This document shows, in pieces, positions 1 to 8,928 of a stretch of DNA of 64,000 nt. Each line of letters opens with the position of its first letter. Position 1 is the stretch's first letter. This DNA is from Arbacia lixula. Taxonomy: Eukaryota; Echinodermata; Echinoidea; Arbacioida; Arbaciidae. Below the pieces are notes generated by a model. It was not told where the DNA came from. It saw only the letters and a list, made by a program, of their open reading frames with translations, and searched no databases. The stretch lies in contig CAVLGW020000049.1 of the NCBI GenBank assembly GCA_963669155.1, forward strand, positions 1 to 64,000. The letters are read 5' to 3'. The translations under genes and the position numbers were made by a program.

Positions 1-3000
1 ACAAGGAAGGGTCAGAGCTGTCCGGCATCAAGAGGAAACCAATTTGACTCCTCAGCTTGTCTCGCAGAGTCCTAGGGCTGAAGTTCAGATAGCAGGGGTG
101 AGCACCATCTGTGTACTGGATACGGGGGCGGAGGCGAGCCTCATCCCTTCATCCTTCTACAATAAGCATCTGAAAGGTCACGTACCATTGGATGGGGACG
201 GCGCTGGTGTGTGGGTCGTCGGCGTGACGGGGAGTATCCTTCCCATCATTGGGTACATTCGGGCGCCAGTTGTTGTTGACAGGAAGTCCACTGAAGTAGG
301 GTTCCTCATCGTGGAAGACACTGCGAAGAAGGTTGAATGGAAGAAAGAGAGCTCGGTGATCTTAGGCTGCAATGCTCTCCGCATGCTGCTTCAAGGGGAT
401 CTCCAAGGGAGTGAAGGCTGGAACTTTGTGGAGAAGACTCTTGAGCTACAACAGTCTACACAGGCTGCCAGTGCACTCCTTGTCATGAGTGACGACGAAA
501 TTATTCCTCCCCTAACCGTACGTAGGATTGAATGCAGAATAGAGGACTCTGGGGCGCTGCATGAGATGGATGTACTGGTGGAGCCACTCGCCTCTCCGAA
601 GGGTTATCTTGATAAAAACCACCTTGATGTTTACGATGGATGCATGCATGTCAGTGGCCCGAGACTTGAGGTAACTGTGGCCAATCGATCGTCAGAACTG
701 AAGACGATCAACCAAGGCACTGTTGTAGCATCTGTAGTCGAGGTAGCTGATCGAGAAGAGATTTATGTTGTAGAGAGGGATGGTGTGATTGAGGTCAACA
801 TCGCAGATGTAACCGCTGAAGTAGGGGCAGGGGCTTTGTTGGGAGTGGAAGACGACACTAATGCTGAGGTGGATCAGATGAGGGAAGGACAGTACATCTG
901 CCAAGACGGGAGTAGACTGGAGTTACCAACTGGGGTGAATCTGGACCACCTTAAACCAGATCATGCAGATGTAATCGCCAGACTAGTATCTCAGCACTCG
1001 CAGGCATTTGCCCGATCAGATATGGACTTGGGATGTTGCACAGTGATCCCCCATCAGGTTCGCACCCAGGACGGACCACCTGTCCGGCTCCCCTATCGGC
1101 GCATTCCACCAAACCACGTCCCGGAGATGAAGGCTCTGCTGCAGGAGATGCTGGATAAAGGCATAATCAGACGATCCAACAGCCCTTTCGCAAGTCCAGT
1201 AGTGCCAATCCGCAAGAAAGATGGTTCTCTTAGAATATGCATCGACTACCGCCAGTTAAACAAGAGGATCATTCGAGATTCCTTCCCCCTTCCTCGAATT
1301 GATGAGACTCTTGAAGCATTGGGAGGGGCCAAGTTCTTCAGTTCCCTTGACCTTGCAAACGGCTATTTTCAAATAGCTATGGAGGATGGTTCCATCGAGA
1401 AGACAGCTTTCAGGGTCCCATGGGGCCTTTTCGAATTCTTGAGGATGCCTCAGGGGCTAGCCAACAGCCCTAGCACGTTTCAGAGAGTAATGGAACTGGT
1501 TCTGGGAGATCTGAATCTGACCAATCTAGTCATCTACTTGGATGACATCCTTGTCTTTTCGAGGACCCTAGACGATCACGTCGCCAGACTTAAGGTAGTG
1601 TTTGATCGACTGACAGAGTACGGGTTGAAGTTAAAGGGGAGGAAGTGTCAGTTTCTTCAAGAGGAGGTACATCATCTGGGGCACGTGGTGTCTGCATCAG
1701 GAATTTCGGTCGATCCCAAGAAGATTGAGACGATAAGGAGCTGGCCTACCCCTACATGTATCAAAGAGTTGCGCTCGTTTTTAGGCATGGCATCGTACTA
1801 TCGCAGGTTTGTCGCAGGGTTCGCTGGGATCGCAGCCCCATTACATGCACTGGTAGGGAAGTGCCAACTTGGGTCCAAGAAGTCCAAGAGAAGACATGGT
1901 GATAGTGTACAGGAGTTTGTATGGTCGGAAGAGGCACAGCAGGCATTTGACAGTTTGAAGAGTGCGATGACGACTACCCCAGTCCTTGGATATCCTCAGT
2001 TCGACAAGCCTTTTGTAGTGGAAATAGATGCATCACTACAAGGGTTGGGAGCTTGTCTTTCTCAACGTGGCGATGACGGGAAACTACACCCTCTGGTGTA
2101 TGCAAGTCGAGGACTGAGAGATGTGGAGAAGAACTACCCTGACTACTCCAGCTTTAAGCTAGAGCTTTTGGGTCTGAAGTGGGCCATCGCAGACAAGTTT
2201 CGAGAATACCTCATAGGGAGTACGACTGAAGTCCGGACCGATCATAATCCTTTGGCACACCTGGATACTGCGAAGTTAGGAGCTACAGAGCAACGATGGG
2301 TCGCACAGCTGGCACCCTTTGATCTGCAGATCAAGTACCTACCCGGGAGACAGAACAGATGTGCAGATGCTCTAAGTAGGCGCCCAAATGAAGAGGAGGA
2401 AGCATGCCCGCCTACCATAGAGGATGTGTTATGTTGTTCAGCAATGCCAGTGGAGGTGCATGCACAAGCGGGTAAACCACAACGACCAGCCAAGATGGTG
2501 GAGCCGAATACACATGTATCTACTGTTCTCCCATCCTTTAGTCTACCACAGCTGTCGGAACTCCAACAGAAAGACGACAGTCTTGGCACGGTCTGGGAGT
2601 ATTGGAGACAAGGGTGGAAGCCTGGAGATCCACTACCAGAGGAGGCATCAGTGAGAGGGTGGATGAGAGAGTGGAAGCACCTAGTGGAGAGTGATGGTAT
2701 ACTCTACCGGCGAGTGTTGGTGCAAGGTGAAATTTTGAAACAGTTACTTGTGCCAACCAAGATGAGGCAGACTATTCTAGAAACGGTTCATGATAAATGG
2801 GGGCATCAGGGCGTGACAAGGACCTTGGGACTGCTGCAGCGAAGATGCTTCTGGCCGGGTCTCCATGCTGATGTTCGCCATTATATCAAGATGTGCTTCA
2901 ACTGTACAGTAGCGAAAGCACCGACCCCAACCGTGAGGAATCCGATGCGCCACCTGCTTGCGTTCAGGCCATTGGAGATTTTGGCCATAGACTTCTTGAA

Positions 3001-4042
3001 GATGGATCGGGGACGAGGAGGATATGAGGATATCCTAGTACTAACCGATGTCTACAGCAAGTACGCCCAAGCGATCCCATGCAAAGATCAAAGTGCACGG
3101 ACGGTAGCAAAGGTCCTCAGAGATGTGTGGTTTGTCCACTACGGGATACCCCTTCGAATCCACTCCGATCAGGGACGAGACTTCGAGAGTCATCTGATAA
3201 AGGAGGTCTGCGCTTTGTATGGTGTGAAGAAATCTCGTACCACCCCCTATCACCCGGAGGGGAATGGACAGGTAGAACGCTTTAATAGAACACTCTGTTG
3301 CCTGATTCGTTCCATGGACCCAACTGACAGGAAGAACTGGCCGGAAATGATTGCCCATCTGGTATTCATCTACAACTCCACACCACATCGATCGACGGGT
3401 TATTCGCCATGTAGGCTGATGTATGGCAGGGAACCATGTCTCCCTATAGACCAGCTTCTCTCACGAGTGGAAAGAGAGTGGGACCAGGACTTCGTGAAAT
3501 CGCAGGCTGCAGCCATGACGAAAGTGAATGTCCTCGCGGAGCAGAACTTGAAGAGAAGAGCGGCCGAAGATAAACAGCGCCATGATCGTAGAGTCGGGCC
3601 GTCTAGAATGGAGGTCGGGCAACATGTGCTGTTAAGACAGACGGCATTCACCGAAAGACACAAACTTGCTGATAAATTCTTCAGGGACCCTTATGTCATT
3701 GTAGGAGTCAATGTGGATGGGGATGTTTGCCACATTCGACCAGTTCATGGAGGAGATATGAAAACAGTTAATAGAAGACTGTTAACATTGGACCCCAGAA
3801 GTGCAGATTGTCATATCAGAATTGACACAGAATCCCAGCCTTCATCTGATAGTGAGGGAGACGGAGACGAATGGACCTCAAACGATGAGGCTAGAGATGG
3901 CGATTTAGGTGAGCCCTCATGGTTCTCACTTGGTACCGATGAACATGAGCAAGAAAATGTAACAGTCCCTCGTCGGTCGAAGCGAGTGACCAGAGGGCAA
4001 CATAGTAATCCTAATCATCTCCCAAAATCAGTGACTCGTTGA
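1..4042 (+). CDS. Gag-Pol polyprotein, C-terminal part (unit A)
   Basis: This is the protease, reverse transcriptase, RNase H and integrase part of a Ty3/Gypsy polyprotein. The frame is already open at base 1 and its start lies outside the window, so the first in-frame ATG inside the window is not a real start. Visible motifs, in order: protease VLDTGA; RT with SLDLANG and YLDDIL; RNase H with VEIDAS and TDHNPL; integrase zinc finger (H-H-C-C) followed by D, D and E of the DD35E triad (IHSDQG ... GQVERFNRT). The acidic tail ends in a basic RRSKRVTRG-like patch. The visible part looks whole and differs from the other copies by only a few residues. Confidence 0.93.
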   Translation, partial: QGRVRAVRHQEETNLTPQLVSQSPRAEVQIAGVSTICVLDTGAEASLIPSSFYNKHLKGHVPLDGDGAGVWVVGVTGSILPIIGYIRAPVVVDRKSTEVGFLIVEDTAKKVEWKKESSVILGCNALRMLLQGDLQGSEGWNFVEKTLELQQSTQAASALLVMSDDEIIPPLTVRRIECRIEDSGALHEMDVLVEPLASPKGYLDKNHLDVYDGCMHVSGPRLEVTVANRSSELKTINQGTVVASVVEVADREEIYVVERDGVIEVNIADVTAEVGAGALLGVEDDTNAEVDQMREGQYICQDGSRLELPTGVNLDHLKPDHADVIARLVSQHSQAFARSDMDLGCCTVIPHQVRTQDGPPVRLPYRRIPPNHVPEMKALLQEMLDKGIIRRSNSPFASPVVPIRKKDGSLRICIDYRQLNKRIIRDSFPLPRIDETLEALGGAKFFSSLDLANGYFQIAMEDGSIEKTAFRVPWGLFEFLRMPQGLANSPSTFQRVMELVLGDLNLTNLVIYLDDILVFSRTLDDHVARLKVVFDRLTEYGLKLKGRKCQFLQEEVHHLGHVVSASGISVDPKKIETIRSWPTPTCIKELRSFLGMASYYRRFVAGFAGIAAPLHALVGKCQLGSKKSKRRHGDSVQEFVWSEEAQQAFDSLKSAMTTTPVLGYPQFDKPFVVEIDASLQGLGACLSQRGDDGKLHPLVYASRGLRDVEKNYPDYSSFKLELLGLKWAIADKFREYLIGSTTEVRTDHNPLAHLDTAKLGATEQRWVAQLAPFDLQIKYLPGRQNRCADALSRRPNEEEEACPPTIEDVLCCSAMPVEVHAQAGKPQRPAKMVEPNTHVSTVLPSFSLPQLSELQQKDDSLGTVWEYWRQGWKPGDPLPEEASVRGWMREWKHLVESDGILYRRVLVQGEILKQLLVPTKMRQTILETVHDKWGHQGVTRTLGLLQRRCFWPGLHADVRHYIKMCFNCTVAKAPTPTVRNPMRHLLAFRPLEILAIDFLKMDRGRGGYEDILVLTDVYSKYAQAIPCKDQSARTVAKVLRDVWFVHYGIPLRIHSDQGRDFESHLIKEVCALYGVKKSRTTPYHPEGNGQVERFNRTLCCLIRSMDPTDRKNWPEMIAHLVFIYNSTPHRSTGYSPCRLMYGREPCLPIDQLLSRVEREWDQDFVKSQAAAMTKVNVLAEQNLKRRAAEDKQRHDRRVGPSRMEVGQHVLLRQTAFTERHKLADKFFRDPYVIVGVNVDGDVCHIRPVHGGDMKTVNRRLLTLDPRSADCHIRIDTESQPSSDSEGDGDEWTSNDEARDGDLGEPSWFSLGTDEHEQENVTVPRRSKRVTRGQHSNPNHLPKSVTR

Positions 4043-4532
4043 TGTTAAGTTTGAGGTTGATCATATTGTTGTGTTGGGATCATGAGCGGTGAATATAGTT
4101 CAGCAGTATAGTTGCATTACTCAATGAGACAGAATAGGAGAGTCGTTCATGTATGTGAAGTTCCTCAGACATGAATTACATTTGATTGTGTGCTACACCC
4201 TTTTTGATGACACCAGTGAAGTATGGTAGAAGCGTATGTTTATTTTCTCTCTTGGCATATGCCGTATTTAGAAACAAAGAAAAAACTGGAAAGGTATTAT
4301 TTTAACCTTATTTTAATTTTGATTTAGTTGAAAAATGAAGAAAGGCTATGAAAATGTGCTTGGGAGTGCATGTATTGTTTCTCAGGTTTTCTTCCAAATA
4401 TTTCTTAAACTTACTTTTGTGTTGAATTTCCTCCAATGAGTATTATGTTGCACTTTATGTTTCCAATCAATTCAGCAGTGTAGGGGAATATCTCTCAAAC
4501 ACCATTAGTGTGAGCAGAAGGAGAGAGAGAGA
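4043..4532 (+). other. 3' UTR of unit A
   Basis: About 490 nt lie between the gag-pol stop and the LTR. No frame here resembles env or any other family. The segment is AT-rich and recurs in units B (14028-14518), C (30292-30782), D (37809-38298, minus) and E (50440-50929, minus). It ends in a purine-rich stretch next to the LTR. Confidence 0.7.
4516..4532 (+). promoter_or_regulatory. Polypurine tract (plus-strand primer), unit A
   Basis: A run of 17 purines, AGAAGGAGAGAGAGAGA, lies immediately before TGTGGCAAG, the likely first bases of the LTR. Position and composition match a retrotransposon polypurine tract. The same tract is at 14502-14518 (B), 19408-19424 (collage), 30766-30782 (C), 37809-37825 (D, minus) and 50440-50456 (E, minus). 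The LTR boundary is inferred from this tract plus the TGT...ACA termini, because no host flank is available to confirm it. Confidence 0.6.
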
Positions 4533-5100
4533 TGTGGCAAGTAGGCGGAGAGAAAAGCTTTGTTTGTCTTTCAGGATATTACTAAGCGTGCATCATTCAG
4601 TTAGACTTTTATGGCTAGCTAGATGAAGATGTTATTCTTTGCTTTCTAAGAGTAATACAAGTATCTCTTTTTTCTTTTACGCCGTAAACCTCGAGGAGGC
4701 TTGTCAGAAGTAACCGTCTAAATATCACTGTACAAACCAAGACTTGTAAATGTTTTTAGAGACTTTTTCACAGCTTTTAAAAGAAAGACTGCAAACTGAA
4801 TTTCTTTAGGATGTGTGGATCTCCCAAGCTATGTGGAAGGAAATGCACATCTTTGGAACTGAGAAGGGTGCTGATCGAAACATGCACCTGGGCAATTTTG
4901 AAGTGACCAATTTTAAGTTTCCAAATACATTGTAGGTAGAGGAAGGAGAAAGTAAGCTGAGTTGAGCATTATTCCTGTGACTTTGGTTTCTGGATGACGC
5001 TGAATTGTCATTTATTTTAATAATTACCTATGTGGTGAAGATATGGATATCTTTTTGATTTGTATATTGAATTGGGTTAGCATGAAACAAGGCTTGAATT

Positions 5101-5168
5101 AGAAAGTATGAAAGTATGAAAGTATGATTAGGAAGTATGATTAGAAAGTATGATTAGAAAGTATGATT
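5101..5168 (+). repeat. Minisatellite in the LTR (AGTATGATTAGAA-type units)
   Basis: Short direct repeats of AAGTATGA and ATTAGAAAGTATG follow each other. Copy number differs among LTRs: about three of the longer units in A, D and E, one in B, and three in C and the collage. It helps tell the LTR subtypes apart. Confidence 0.8.
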
Positions 5169-5866
5169 GTCTTGAGTAGTAATGATTAGCCGATTGTCCT
5201 TCACATTGTCATGTCATTCAAACATTTCTTCGCAACTAGTAAAGACCCGTGGTCTACTGAGTTGTTTCCTTTTACCCCCAACGACTTTCTCTTCGTGACC
5301 TTAATAAGGTGACTGATGGTAAATAGAGAGACTCTTGATGTCCTCTCCAAGGAGGGGGTTTGTTATCACGGCTTTGGTGGGGCTTGCCCAAAAGAGTGGG
5401 GGTCTGTTTAATGACCTTGTGGGCTTGACAGATTGATAACTTTGTTTTGCCATAAATGTGCTGAATGGGTAATATCCACATAACAATATTTTGGGATATT
5501 CAGATAGCTATACATCTGTACTAAGTAAGATAGAGGTGTACCCAGTAGTAGAGATGTTAATGTCTTAGTACCCTTGAAGGCCAGTGGTGCAAGGCTTGAT
5601 GTATAGGTGTTAAGAAACCATGTTGTATGAGTGAGGTCAGTCATACCATTTGTCAGGATGGATTGTAGGAGAGTGAATTTTGAGAATTCTCCCTTTAAGT
5701 CTGTGGAATGCAGGTCAGGGAGTCAGGTCGGTACATGGAATGTTTATGGAAAGTGAACCTCATCACGTAGCATTGATGCTAGGAAAAATATAGTTCCTGG
5801 TTAAATGTTTCATTGTTGTGAACATGATGATAAGTATTATTGTGGTGATAGTACTTAAGATGTTGT

Positions 5867-5995
5867 CATAAGTGTGTCTCTAAATATCAAACAAAACAAA
5901 AAAAACAAAACAAAACAAAACAAAACATAAGTGTGTCTCTAAATATCAAACAAAACAAAACAAAACAAAACAAAACAAAACAAAACAAAAAAAAA
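5867..5995 (+). repeat. Duplicated (CAAAA)n array in the LTR
   Basis: A unit beginning CATAAGTGTGTCTCTAAATA and continuing into CAAAA repeats occurs twice in tandem (from 5867 and from 5926). The same doublet is in every LTR that spans this region, for example near 15836-15963, 20845-20973, 24085-24210 (minus) and 32205-32332. It lies upstream of the first splice donor, in the presumed first exon or promoter region. Confidence 0.85.
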
Positions 5996-6178
5996 GGAGG
6001 ATGAATATTTGCACTCAGAGTGGGTGATTGGGTCATCCTCTGGGGCAAGAATCTTAAGAGAGTACGTGCAAGATACGCAATTTGGCATTGCTGGGTGAAA
6101 GACACTGAGAGTGTAGTACAAGCAATCGTTCGAGGAGCTGGAAGAGTTAACAAGAGCTTGGTTGGGCAGGCTTAGGAG

Positions 6179-6958
6179 GTATGTTTTACCACTCTATGTA
6201 TTGCACAGTTAAAACATTACATTGTACTAATTTAGTGTTGAAGATAAGGGTAGATATATGGAGAGAAATGAGCTTTGCAAGTTAAAGCTTTGCAAGTGCG
6301 TACACGTGTAGCTTCATGCATGCCTTGTATACACAGTCATAGCACTATTGTTTTAGGCAGGATCGCATCGTGTATGCGTATCGTGTGTACAGAATTGCGT
6401 GTAGAATACACAGAGCATGGGGGTACAGGCTGTGGTGGGTGTGCATTTTATACTATGCCCAAAGTTTGTATTACATGTACGTCCAAGCTATACTCGAATC
6501 CTAGTTTAGTAGTGAATATAAATAATGTGGATGGGAAGGTGACCATGAATGATACTCATTAAATTGTTCACAGTACAGTATTGTATTAATAATTATGTGA
6601 TTATAGAGGTTGTTACTCAATTGGGGCAGTTCAATTGGGATGCCATGTGTAGTGCTCATTCGGGTGCACAGGGTAGGAATTGTTTACACAGTGATGTTGG
6701 GGAAGCATACGTGTGTGTCTGGCATAGGCGGAGTGCAGCTTTAAACCTGGGGTAGTCTATGCTCTCAGACCATCCATCTTGTAGTTATTAATAGGATGAT
6801 ATAACTATTGTACGTTGAGAGGGATTCTGAATCTCAGATCTCATGGTATAGAAGTTGATCCTATAATAATGTGTTGTACAGGTATTCTTAACTAGAGTTA
6901 AGGAATTGGACCTAGGGTTTCGTTACTTATTAGGCATTGTTATTTCGATTTAAAAAAG
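6179..6958 (+). other. LTR intron 1 (780 nt)
   Basis: The donor is GAG|GTATGTTTTACC at 6179 and the acceptor is an A-run ending AAAG|G at 6958. The interval is missing, exactly at GT and AG, from the collage LTR, where exon 1 joins exon 2 at 21141/21142. Equivalent introns lie at 16147-16924 (B) and 32500-33282 (C). The acceptor has a weak, purine-rich end, so the spliced copy is the main evidence. Confidence 0.85.
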
Positions 6959-7039
6959 GTTTCTATCAAGGGAGACTGTGCGGTTTGCCGGTGTTGCCAA
7001 GCTGTGGGTGACACGGAGTCAGAACTCTGAGCAGTGGAG
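6959..7039 (+). other. LTR exon 2 (81 nt)
   Basis: This 81-nt block is flanked by an AG acceptor and a GTATGT donor. It is present as an 81-nt block (21142-21222) in the intron-less collage LTR. It is conserved in all LTRs; units B and C lack two bases. No open frame with an ATG was found in it. Confidence 0.83.
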
Positions 7040-7877
7040 GTATGTTAACATTTCATGTGAAATGTATTCAGGAAGAATGGTTGGGGAGATCGAATGTAAT
7101 GCTGACCATAGTGTAATGTTATAAAGTTGTGTAATGTCAGTTTATTTTGTGATTAACAACTGGATTGATATTGTAGTCTTATTATAATCTTATACATGAT
7201 TCAGATGAGTAATTTTGATGTGTTGAGATACGGGAATGCTTATAAGGACACAATTAGATTATAATGTTGACCCAACGTTGAGGATGTTATTAGTATCATG
7301 AATTGAGGGCAGATGGGTATTGTACAATCGCAGTATATCCCATATAGTTCGCATGTTGCATTTGTTTCGTTGTAGACATCAGGAACTTACGTGCGATAAT
7401 TGAGTAGGCATGTGTTAATACTTATATCATTTTGTTGTGAGTTCGATAAGGGAGCAGAAATATCATAACAGAGAAAAGCATGTTTGTTGTGCCCTGATAT
7501 TAAGAGTACTACATATATACTTCTGGAAGTGATGTAGATAAAGGAGAAGACTCAGAAAGATTATTCCAACTACTGATAAGGAGCAGGTATAATACTCAAT
7601 GTGAGTGTGAACTATGGCCACTGGTAAAGTTACATTAGCACTTCAATTATGATAATGTTGTACATTATTATATGTTGTTTGTTAAAGATGACAAATGCTC
7701 ATGTAGGCCCTGGAAAGCATTAGAGTATTTCTGTCTGATTATTGTGAATGATTAATATGCATAAACGTGCATGGATGGGTCGATGGTGGTTCAGTTCGGA
7801 CCGTTGATGTTTATTGTTAAACAAGGGGAATTATTTGAGTACTTTACAATCATTAGGATTTATTGTATTATATTTAG
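7040..7877 (+). other. LTR intron 2 (838 nt)
   Basis: The donor is GAG|GTATGTTAAC at 7040 and the acceptor is TATATTTAG|G at 7877. It is absent from the collage LTR, joined at 21222/21223. Equivalent introns are 17004-17842 (B) and 33362-34198 (C). The donor shares its GTATGT core with intron 1. Confidence 0.86.
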
Positions 7878-7942
7878 GTTCCAGCTGGAGGGGTAGCGTA
7901 CTGGTCTGGGCGTATAACCAGTGTGAGGAGGACCTCAGTTGG
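7878..7942 (+). other. LTR exon 3 (65 nt)
   Basis: This 65-nt block begins GTTCCAGCTGG and ends CAGTTGG. In the collage LTR it is preserved as 21223-21287 between exon 2 and exon 4. It is conserved in every LTR that covers it. Confidence 0.83.
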
Positions 7943-8486
7943 GTGAGTTGTGAGTCAGGATGGCCAAACAGATTCAACTGTTTATGTCTTATTATTGTTA
8001 TTGCTATTTATGGCCTTCATTAAGAAAAATTTGTTCTTACAGTCGAGTGATGTTCTGAATAATGTTTAAAGGGTTAAGGTGATTGATTAAAAATGCAAAT
8101 AGTAGGTAATAATAATGATGAGTTAATGTTTTGTAGTTGTATGTACTTAACCTCATGATTCATGACTTCAATAATTACAGATCATGTGATTGTATAGAAT
8201 TATGTTGACAAATAGGAAGTTGTTTCGGGTCACTCATTTACAGGATCAAAATGTTTAATGAGAGCTTTTCTAGTCTGGAGAAAGAGGCTGTGATGTGATG
8301 CCAAGTGATTGTTAAGGTTTGAATTTAGAAGATTAATATTCTCAGGCTTCATATTAATCTGGTTGGGTTTAGTTGAGTTAAGTATGACATGTTGCGCTTT
8401 TCAAAGTTAGAAAGGATGTCTAAGATTTGTATCATGATCATGTGTTGATTATGCTCTCTTCTTGTTGTCTTTTTCTGCTCTGGCAG
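7943..8486 (+). other. LTR intron 3 (544 nt)
   Basis: The donor is TTGG|GTGAGT at 7943. The acceptor has a strong pyrimidine tract (TCTTTTTCTGCTCTGGCAG) ending at 8486. It is absent from the collage LTR, joined at 21287/21288. Equivalent introns are 17908-18423 (B) and 34264-34779 (C). A-type LTRs carry about 27 extra T-rich bases here that the B and C LTRs lack. Confidence 0.88.
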
Positions 8487-8526
8487 AGGTTTTTTTTTTG
8501 TGCATACTTAGGTCGCAAGTGCCACC

Positions 8527-8532
8527 AATAAA
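8527..8532 (+). terminator. Polyadenylation signal AATAAA near the LTR 3' end
   Basis: AATAAA sits in LTR exon 4, about 95 nt before the LTR end, and is conserved in every copy. If it is used, R would run from an unknown start in or before exon 1 to just after this signal. U5 would then be under 80 nt and all three introns would lie inside R. Confidence 0.55.
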
Positions 8533-8583
8533 ACAACCCACCCCTTCAAATTCGAGTGTCAGCGTCTTCTATCTGTCGTGCCT

Positions 8584-8592
8584 CATCCTGAC
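8584..8592 (+). promoter_or_regulatory. U5 sequence complementary to the 5' end of the primer tRNA
   Basis: CATCCTGAC in U5 is complementary to GTCAGGATG. GTCAGGA is the acceptor-stem 5' strand that must pair with the tRNA 3' strand TCCTGAC seen in the captured tRNA copies; T8 is universal. It lies 35 nt upstream of the primer-binding site. A second contact between primer tRNA and U5 is known in other retroelements (primer activation signal of retroviruses, Ty1 boxes). Its function here is inferred. Confidence 0.4.
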
Positions 8593-8627
8593 AACCCCCC
8601 CCCCCCCCCCCTCTAGACTACGACAAA

Positions 8628-8646
8628 TGGTGTCAGGAGTGGGATT
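8628..8646 (+). promoter_or_regulatory. Primer-binding site (tRNA-Leu), unit B
   Basis: TGGTGTCAGGAGTGGGATT is complementary to the 3' end of a tRNA-Leu ending in CCA, as I recall animal tRNA-Leu(CAG). The leader then diverges (GGGTC) from the tRNA, which fixes the site at 19 nt. It starts two bases after the LTR. The same site is at 24893-24911 (C), 43686-43704 (D, minus), 46324-46342 (scrap, minus), 56310-56328 (E, minus) and 59307-59325 (F). Confidence 0.85.
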
Positions 8647-8813
8647 GGGTCAACGGCATAGCGCGACATCGCAGTGAGGGACAGGAAGCGACTACCCGGC
8701 GGACGAGGGAGACAGAGCAAGAAAGAAAAAAAAAACCTTCAACTGGAGGTGATGTTAGGGAGAGTGTAAGATATTGAGTTATAGATTCATGAGACTGTAT
8801 TTTGTTCTCCCAT

Positions 8814-8928
8814 TGTAAACCAACAGGTTACCTGGTCGATTAATTAATATCTTTTCCACTATAAACCAGCAGGTTACCTGGTCGATTAATTAATATTTTT
8901 TTCCTCACTGTAAACCAGCAGCTTCTGG
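8814..8928 (+). repeat. Leader tandem repeats next to the gag start
   Basis: Two units of about 46-49 nt share AAACCARCAGGTTACCTGG followed by TCGATTAATTAAT; a third, partial unit (TGTAAACCAGCAGCTTCTGG) follows. GGTTACC and ATTAAT are self-complementary, so the segment could fold or dimerise. The repeats are conserved in units C (25079-25192), D, E and F. A packaging, dimerisation or translation role is possible but only inferred. Confidence 0.8.

Larger units (their letters stand above)
1..8625 (+). mobile_element. Ty3/Gypsy LTR retrotransposon unit A (left part outside the window)
   Basis: The unit begins outside the window. Visible parts are the gag-pol frame from about codon 345 onward, a 3' UTR, a purine tract and a complete 3' LTR. 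Base 1 aligns with base 9986 of unit B, and the 9,985-bp offset is still the same at the ends of the two reading frames. The LTR at 4533-8625 also serves as the 5' LTR of unit B, so A and B form an LTR-internal-LTR-internal-LTR tandem. What is visible looks whole. It is very close to unit E, which lies in the opposite orientation. Confidence 0.93.
4533..8625 (+). repeat. Complete LTR between units A and B, about 4.1 kb, intron-bearing
   Basis: The LTR starts TGTGGCAAG after the purine tract and ends CTACGACA, two bases before the primer-binding site of unit B. The 3' terminus is well supported by several junctions; the 5' terminus is inferred. Contents in order: a U3-like AT-rich part with a minisatellite (5101-5168), a CAAAA array (5867-5995), a first exon ending at 6178, three introns and two small exons (6179-8486), an AATAAA signal (8527), a C-tract (17 C) and the terminus. 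At about 4.1 kb it is unusually long for Ty3/Gypsy. No protein-coding frame in it is convincing. Confidence 0.8.

Noticed and set aside
2242-2589. Frames of 60-115 codons antisense or out of frame to gag-pol, in all units
   Set aside because: They are shadows of the conserved gag-pol frame; no independent start context or domain is visible.
4043-4532. A possible env gene after pol
   Set aside because: Fewer than 500 nt are available and no long frame, signal peptide or membrane segment is present.
5867-5995. CRISPR-like array from the repeated CAAAA blocks
   Set aside because: There are no unique spacers; it is a microsatellite within a eukaryotic LTR.
6275-6562. ORFs of 60-105 codons repeated in every LTR (intron 1, CAAAA region, exon 4), on both strands
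   Set aside because: They recur only because the LTR recurs, lie in introns or low-complexity sequence, change with small indels, and match no family I recognise.
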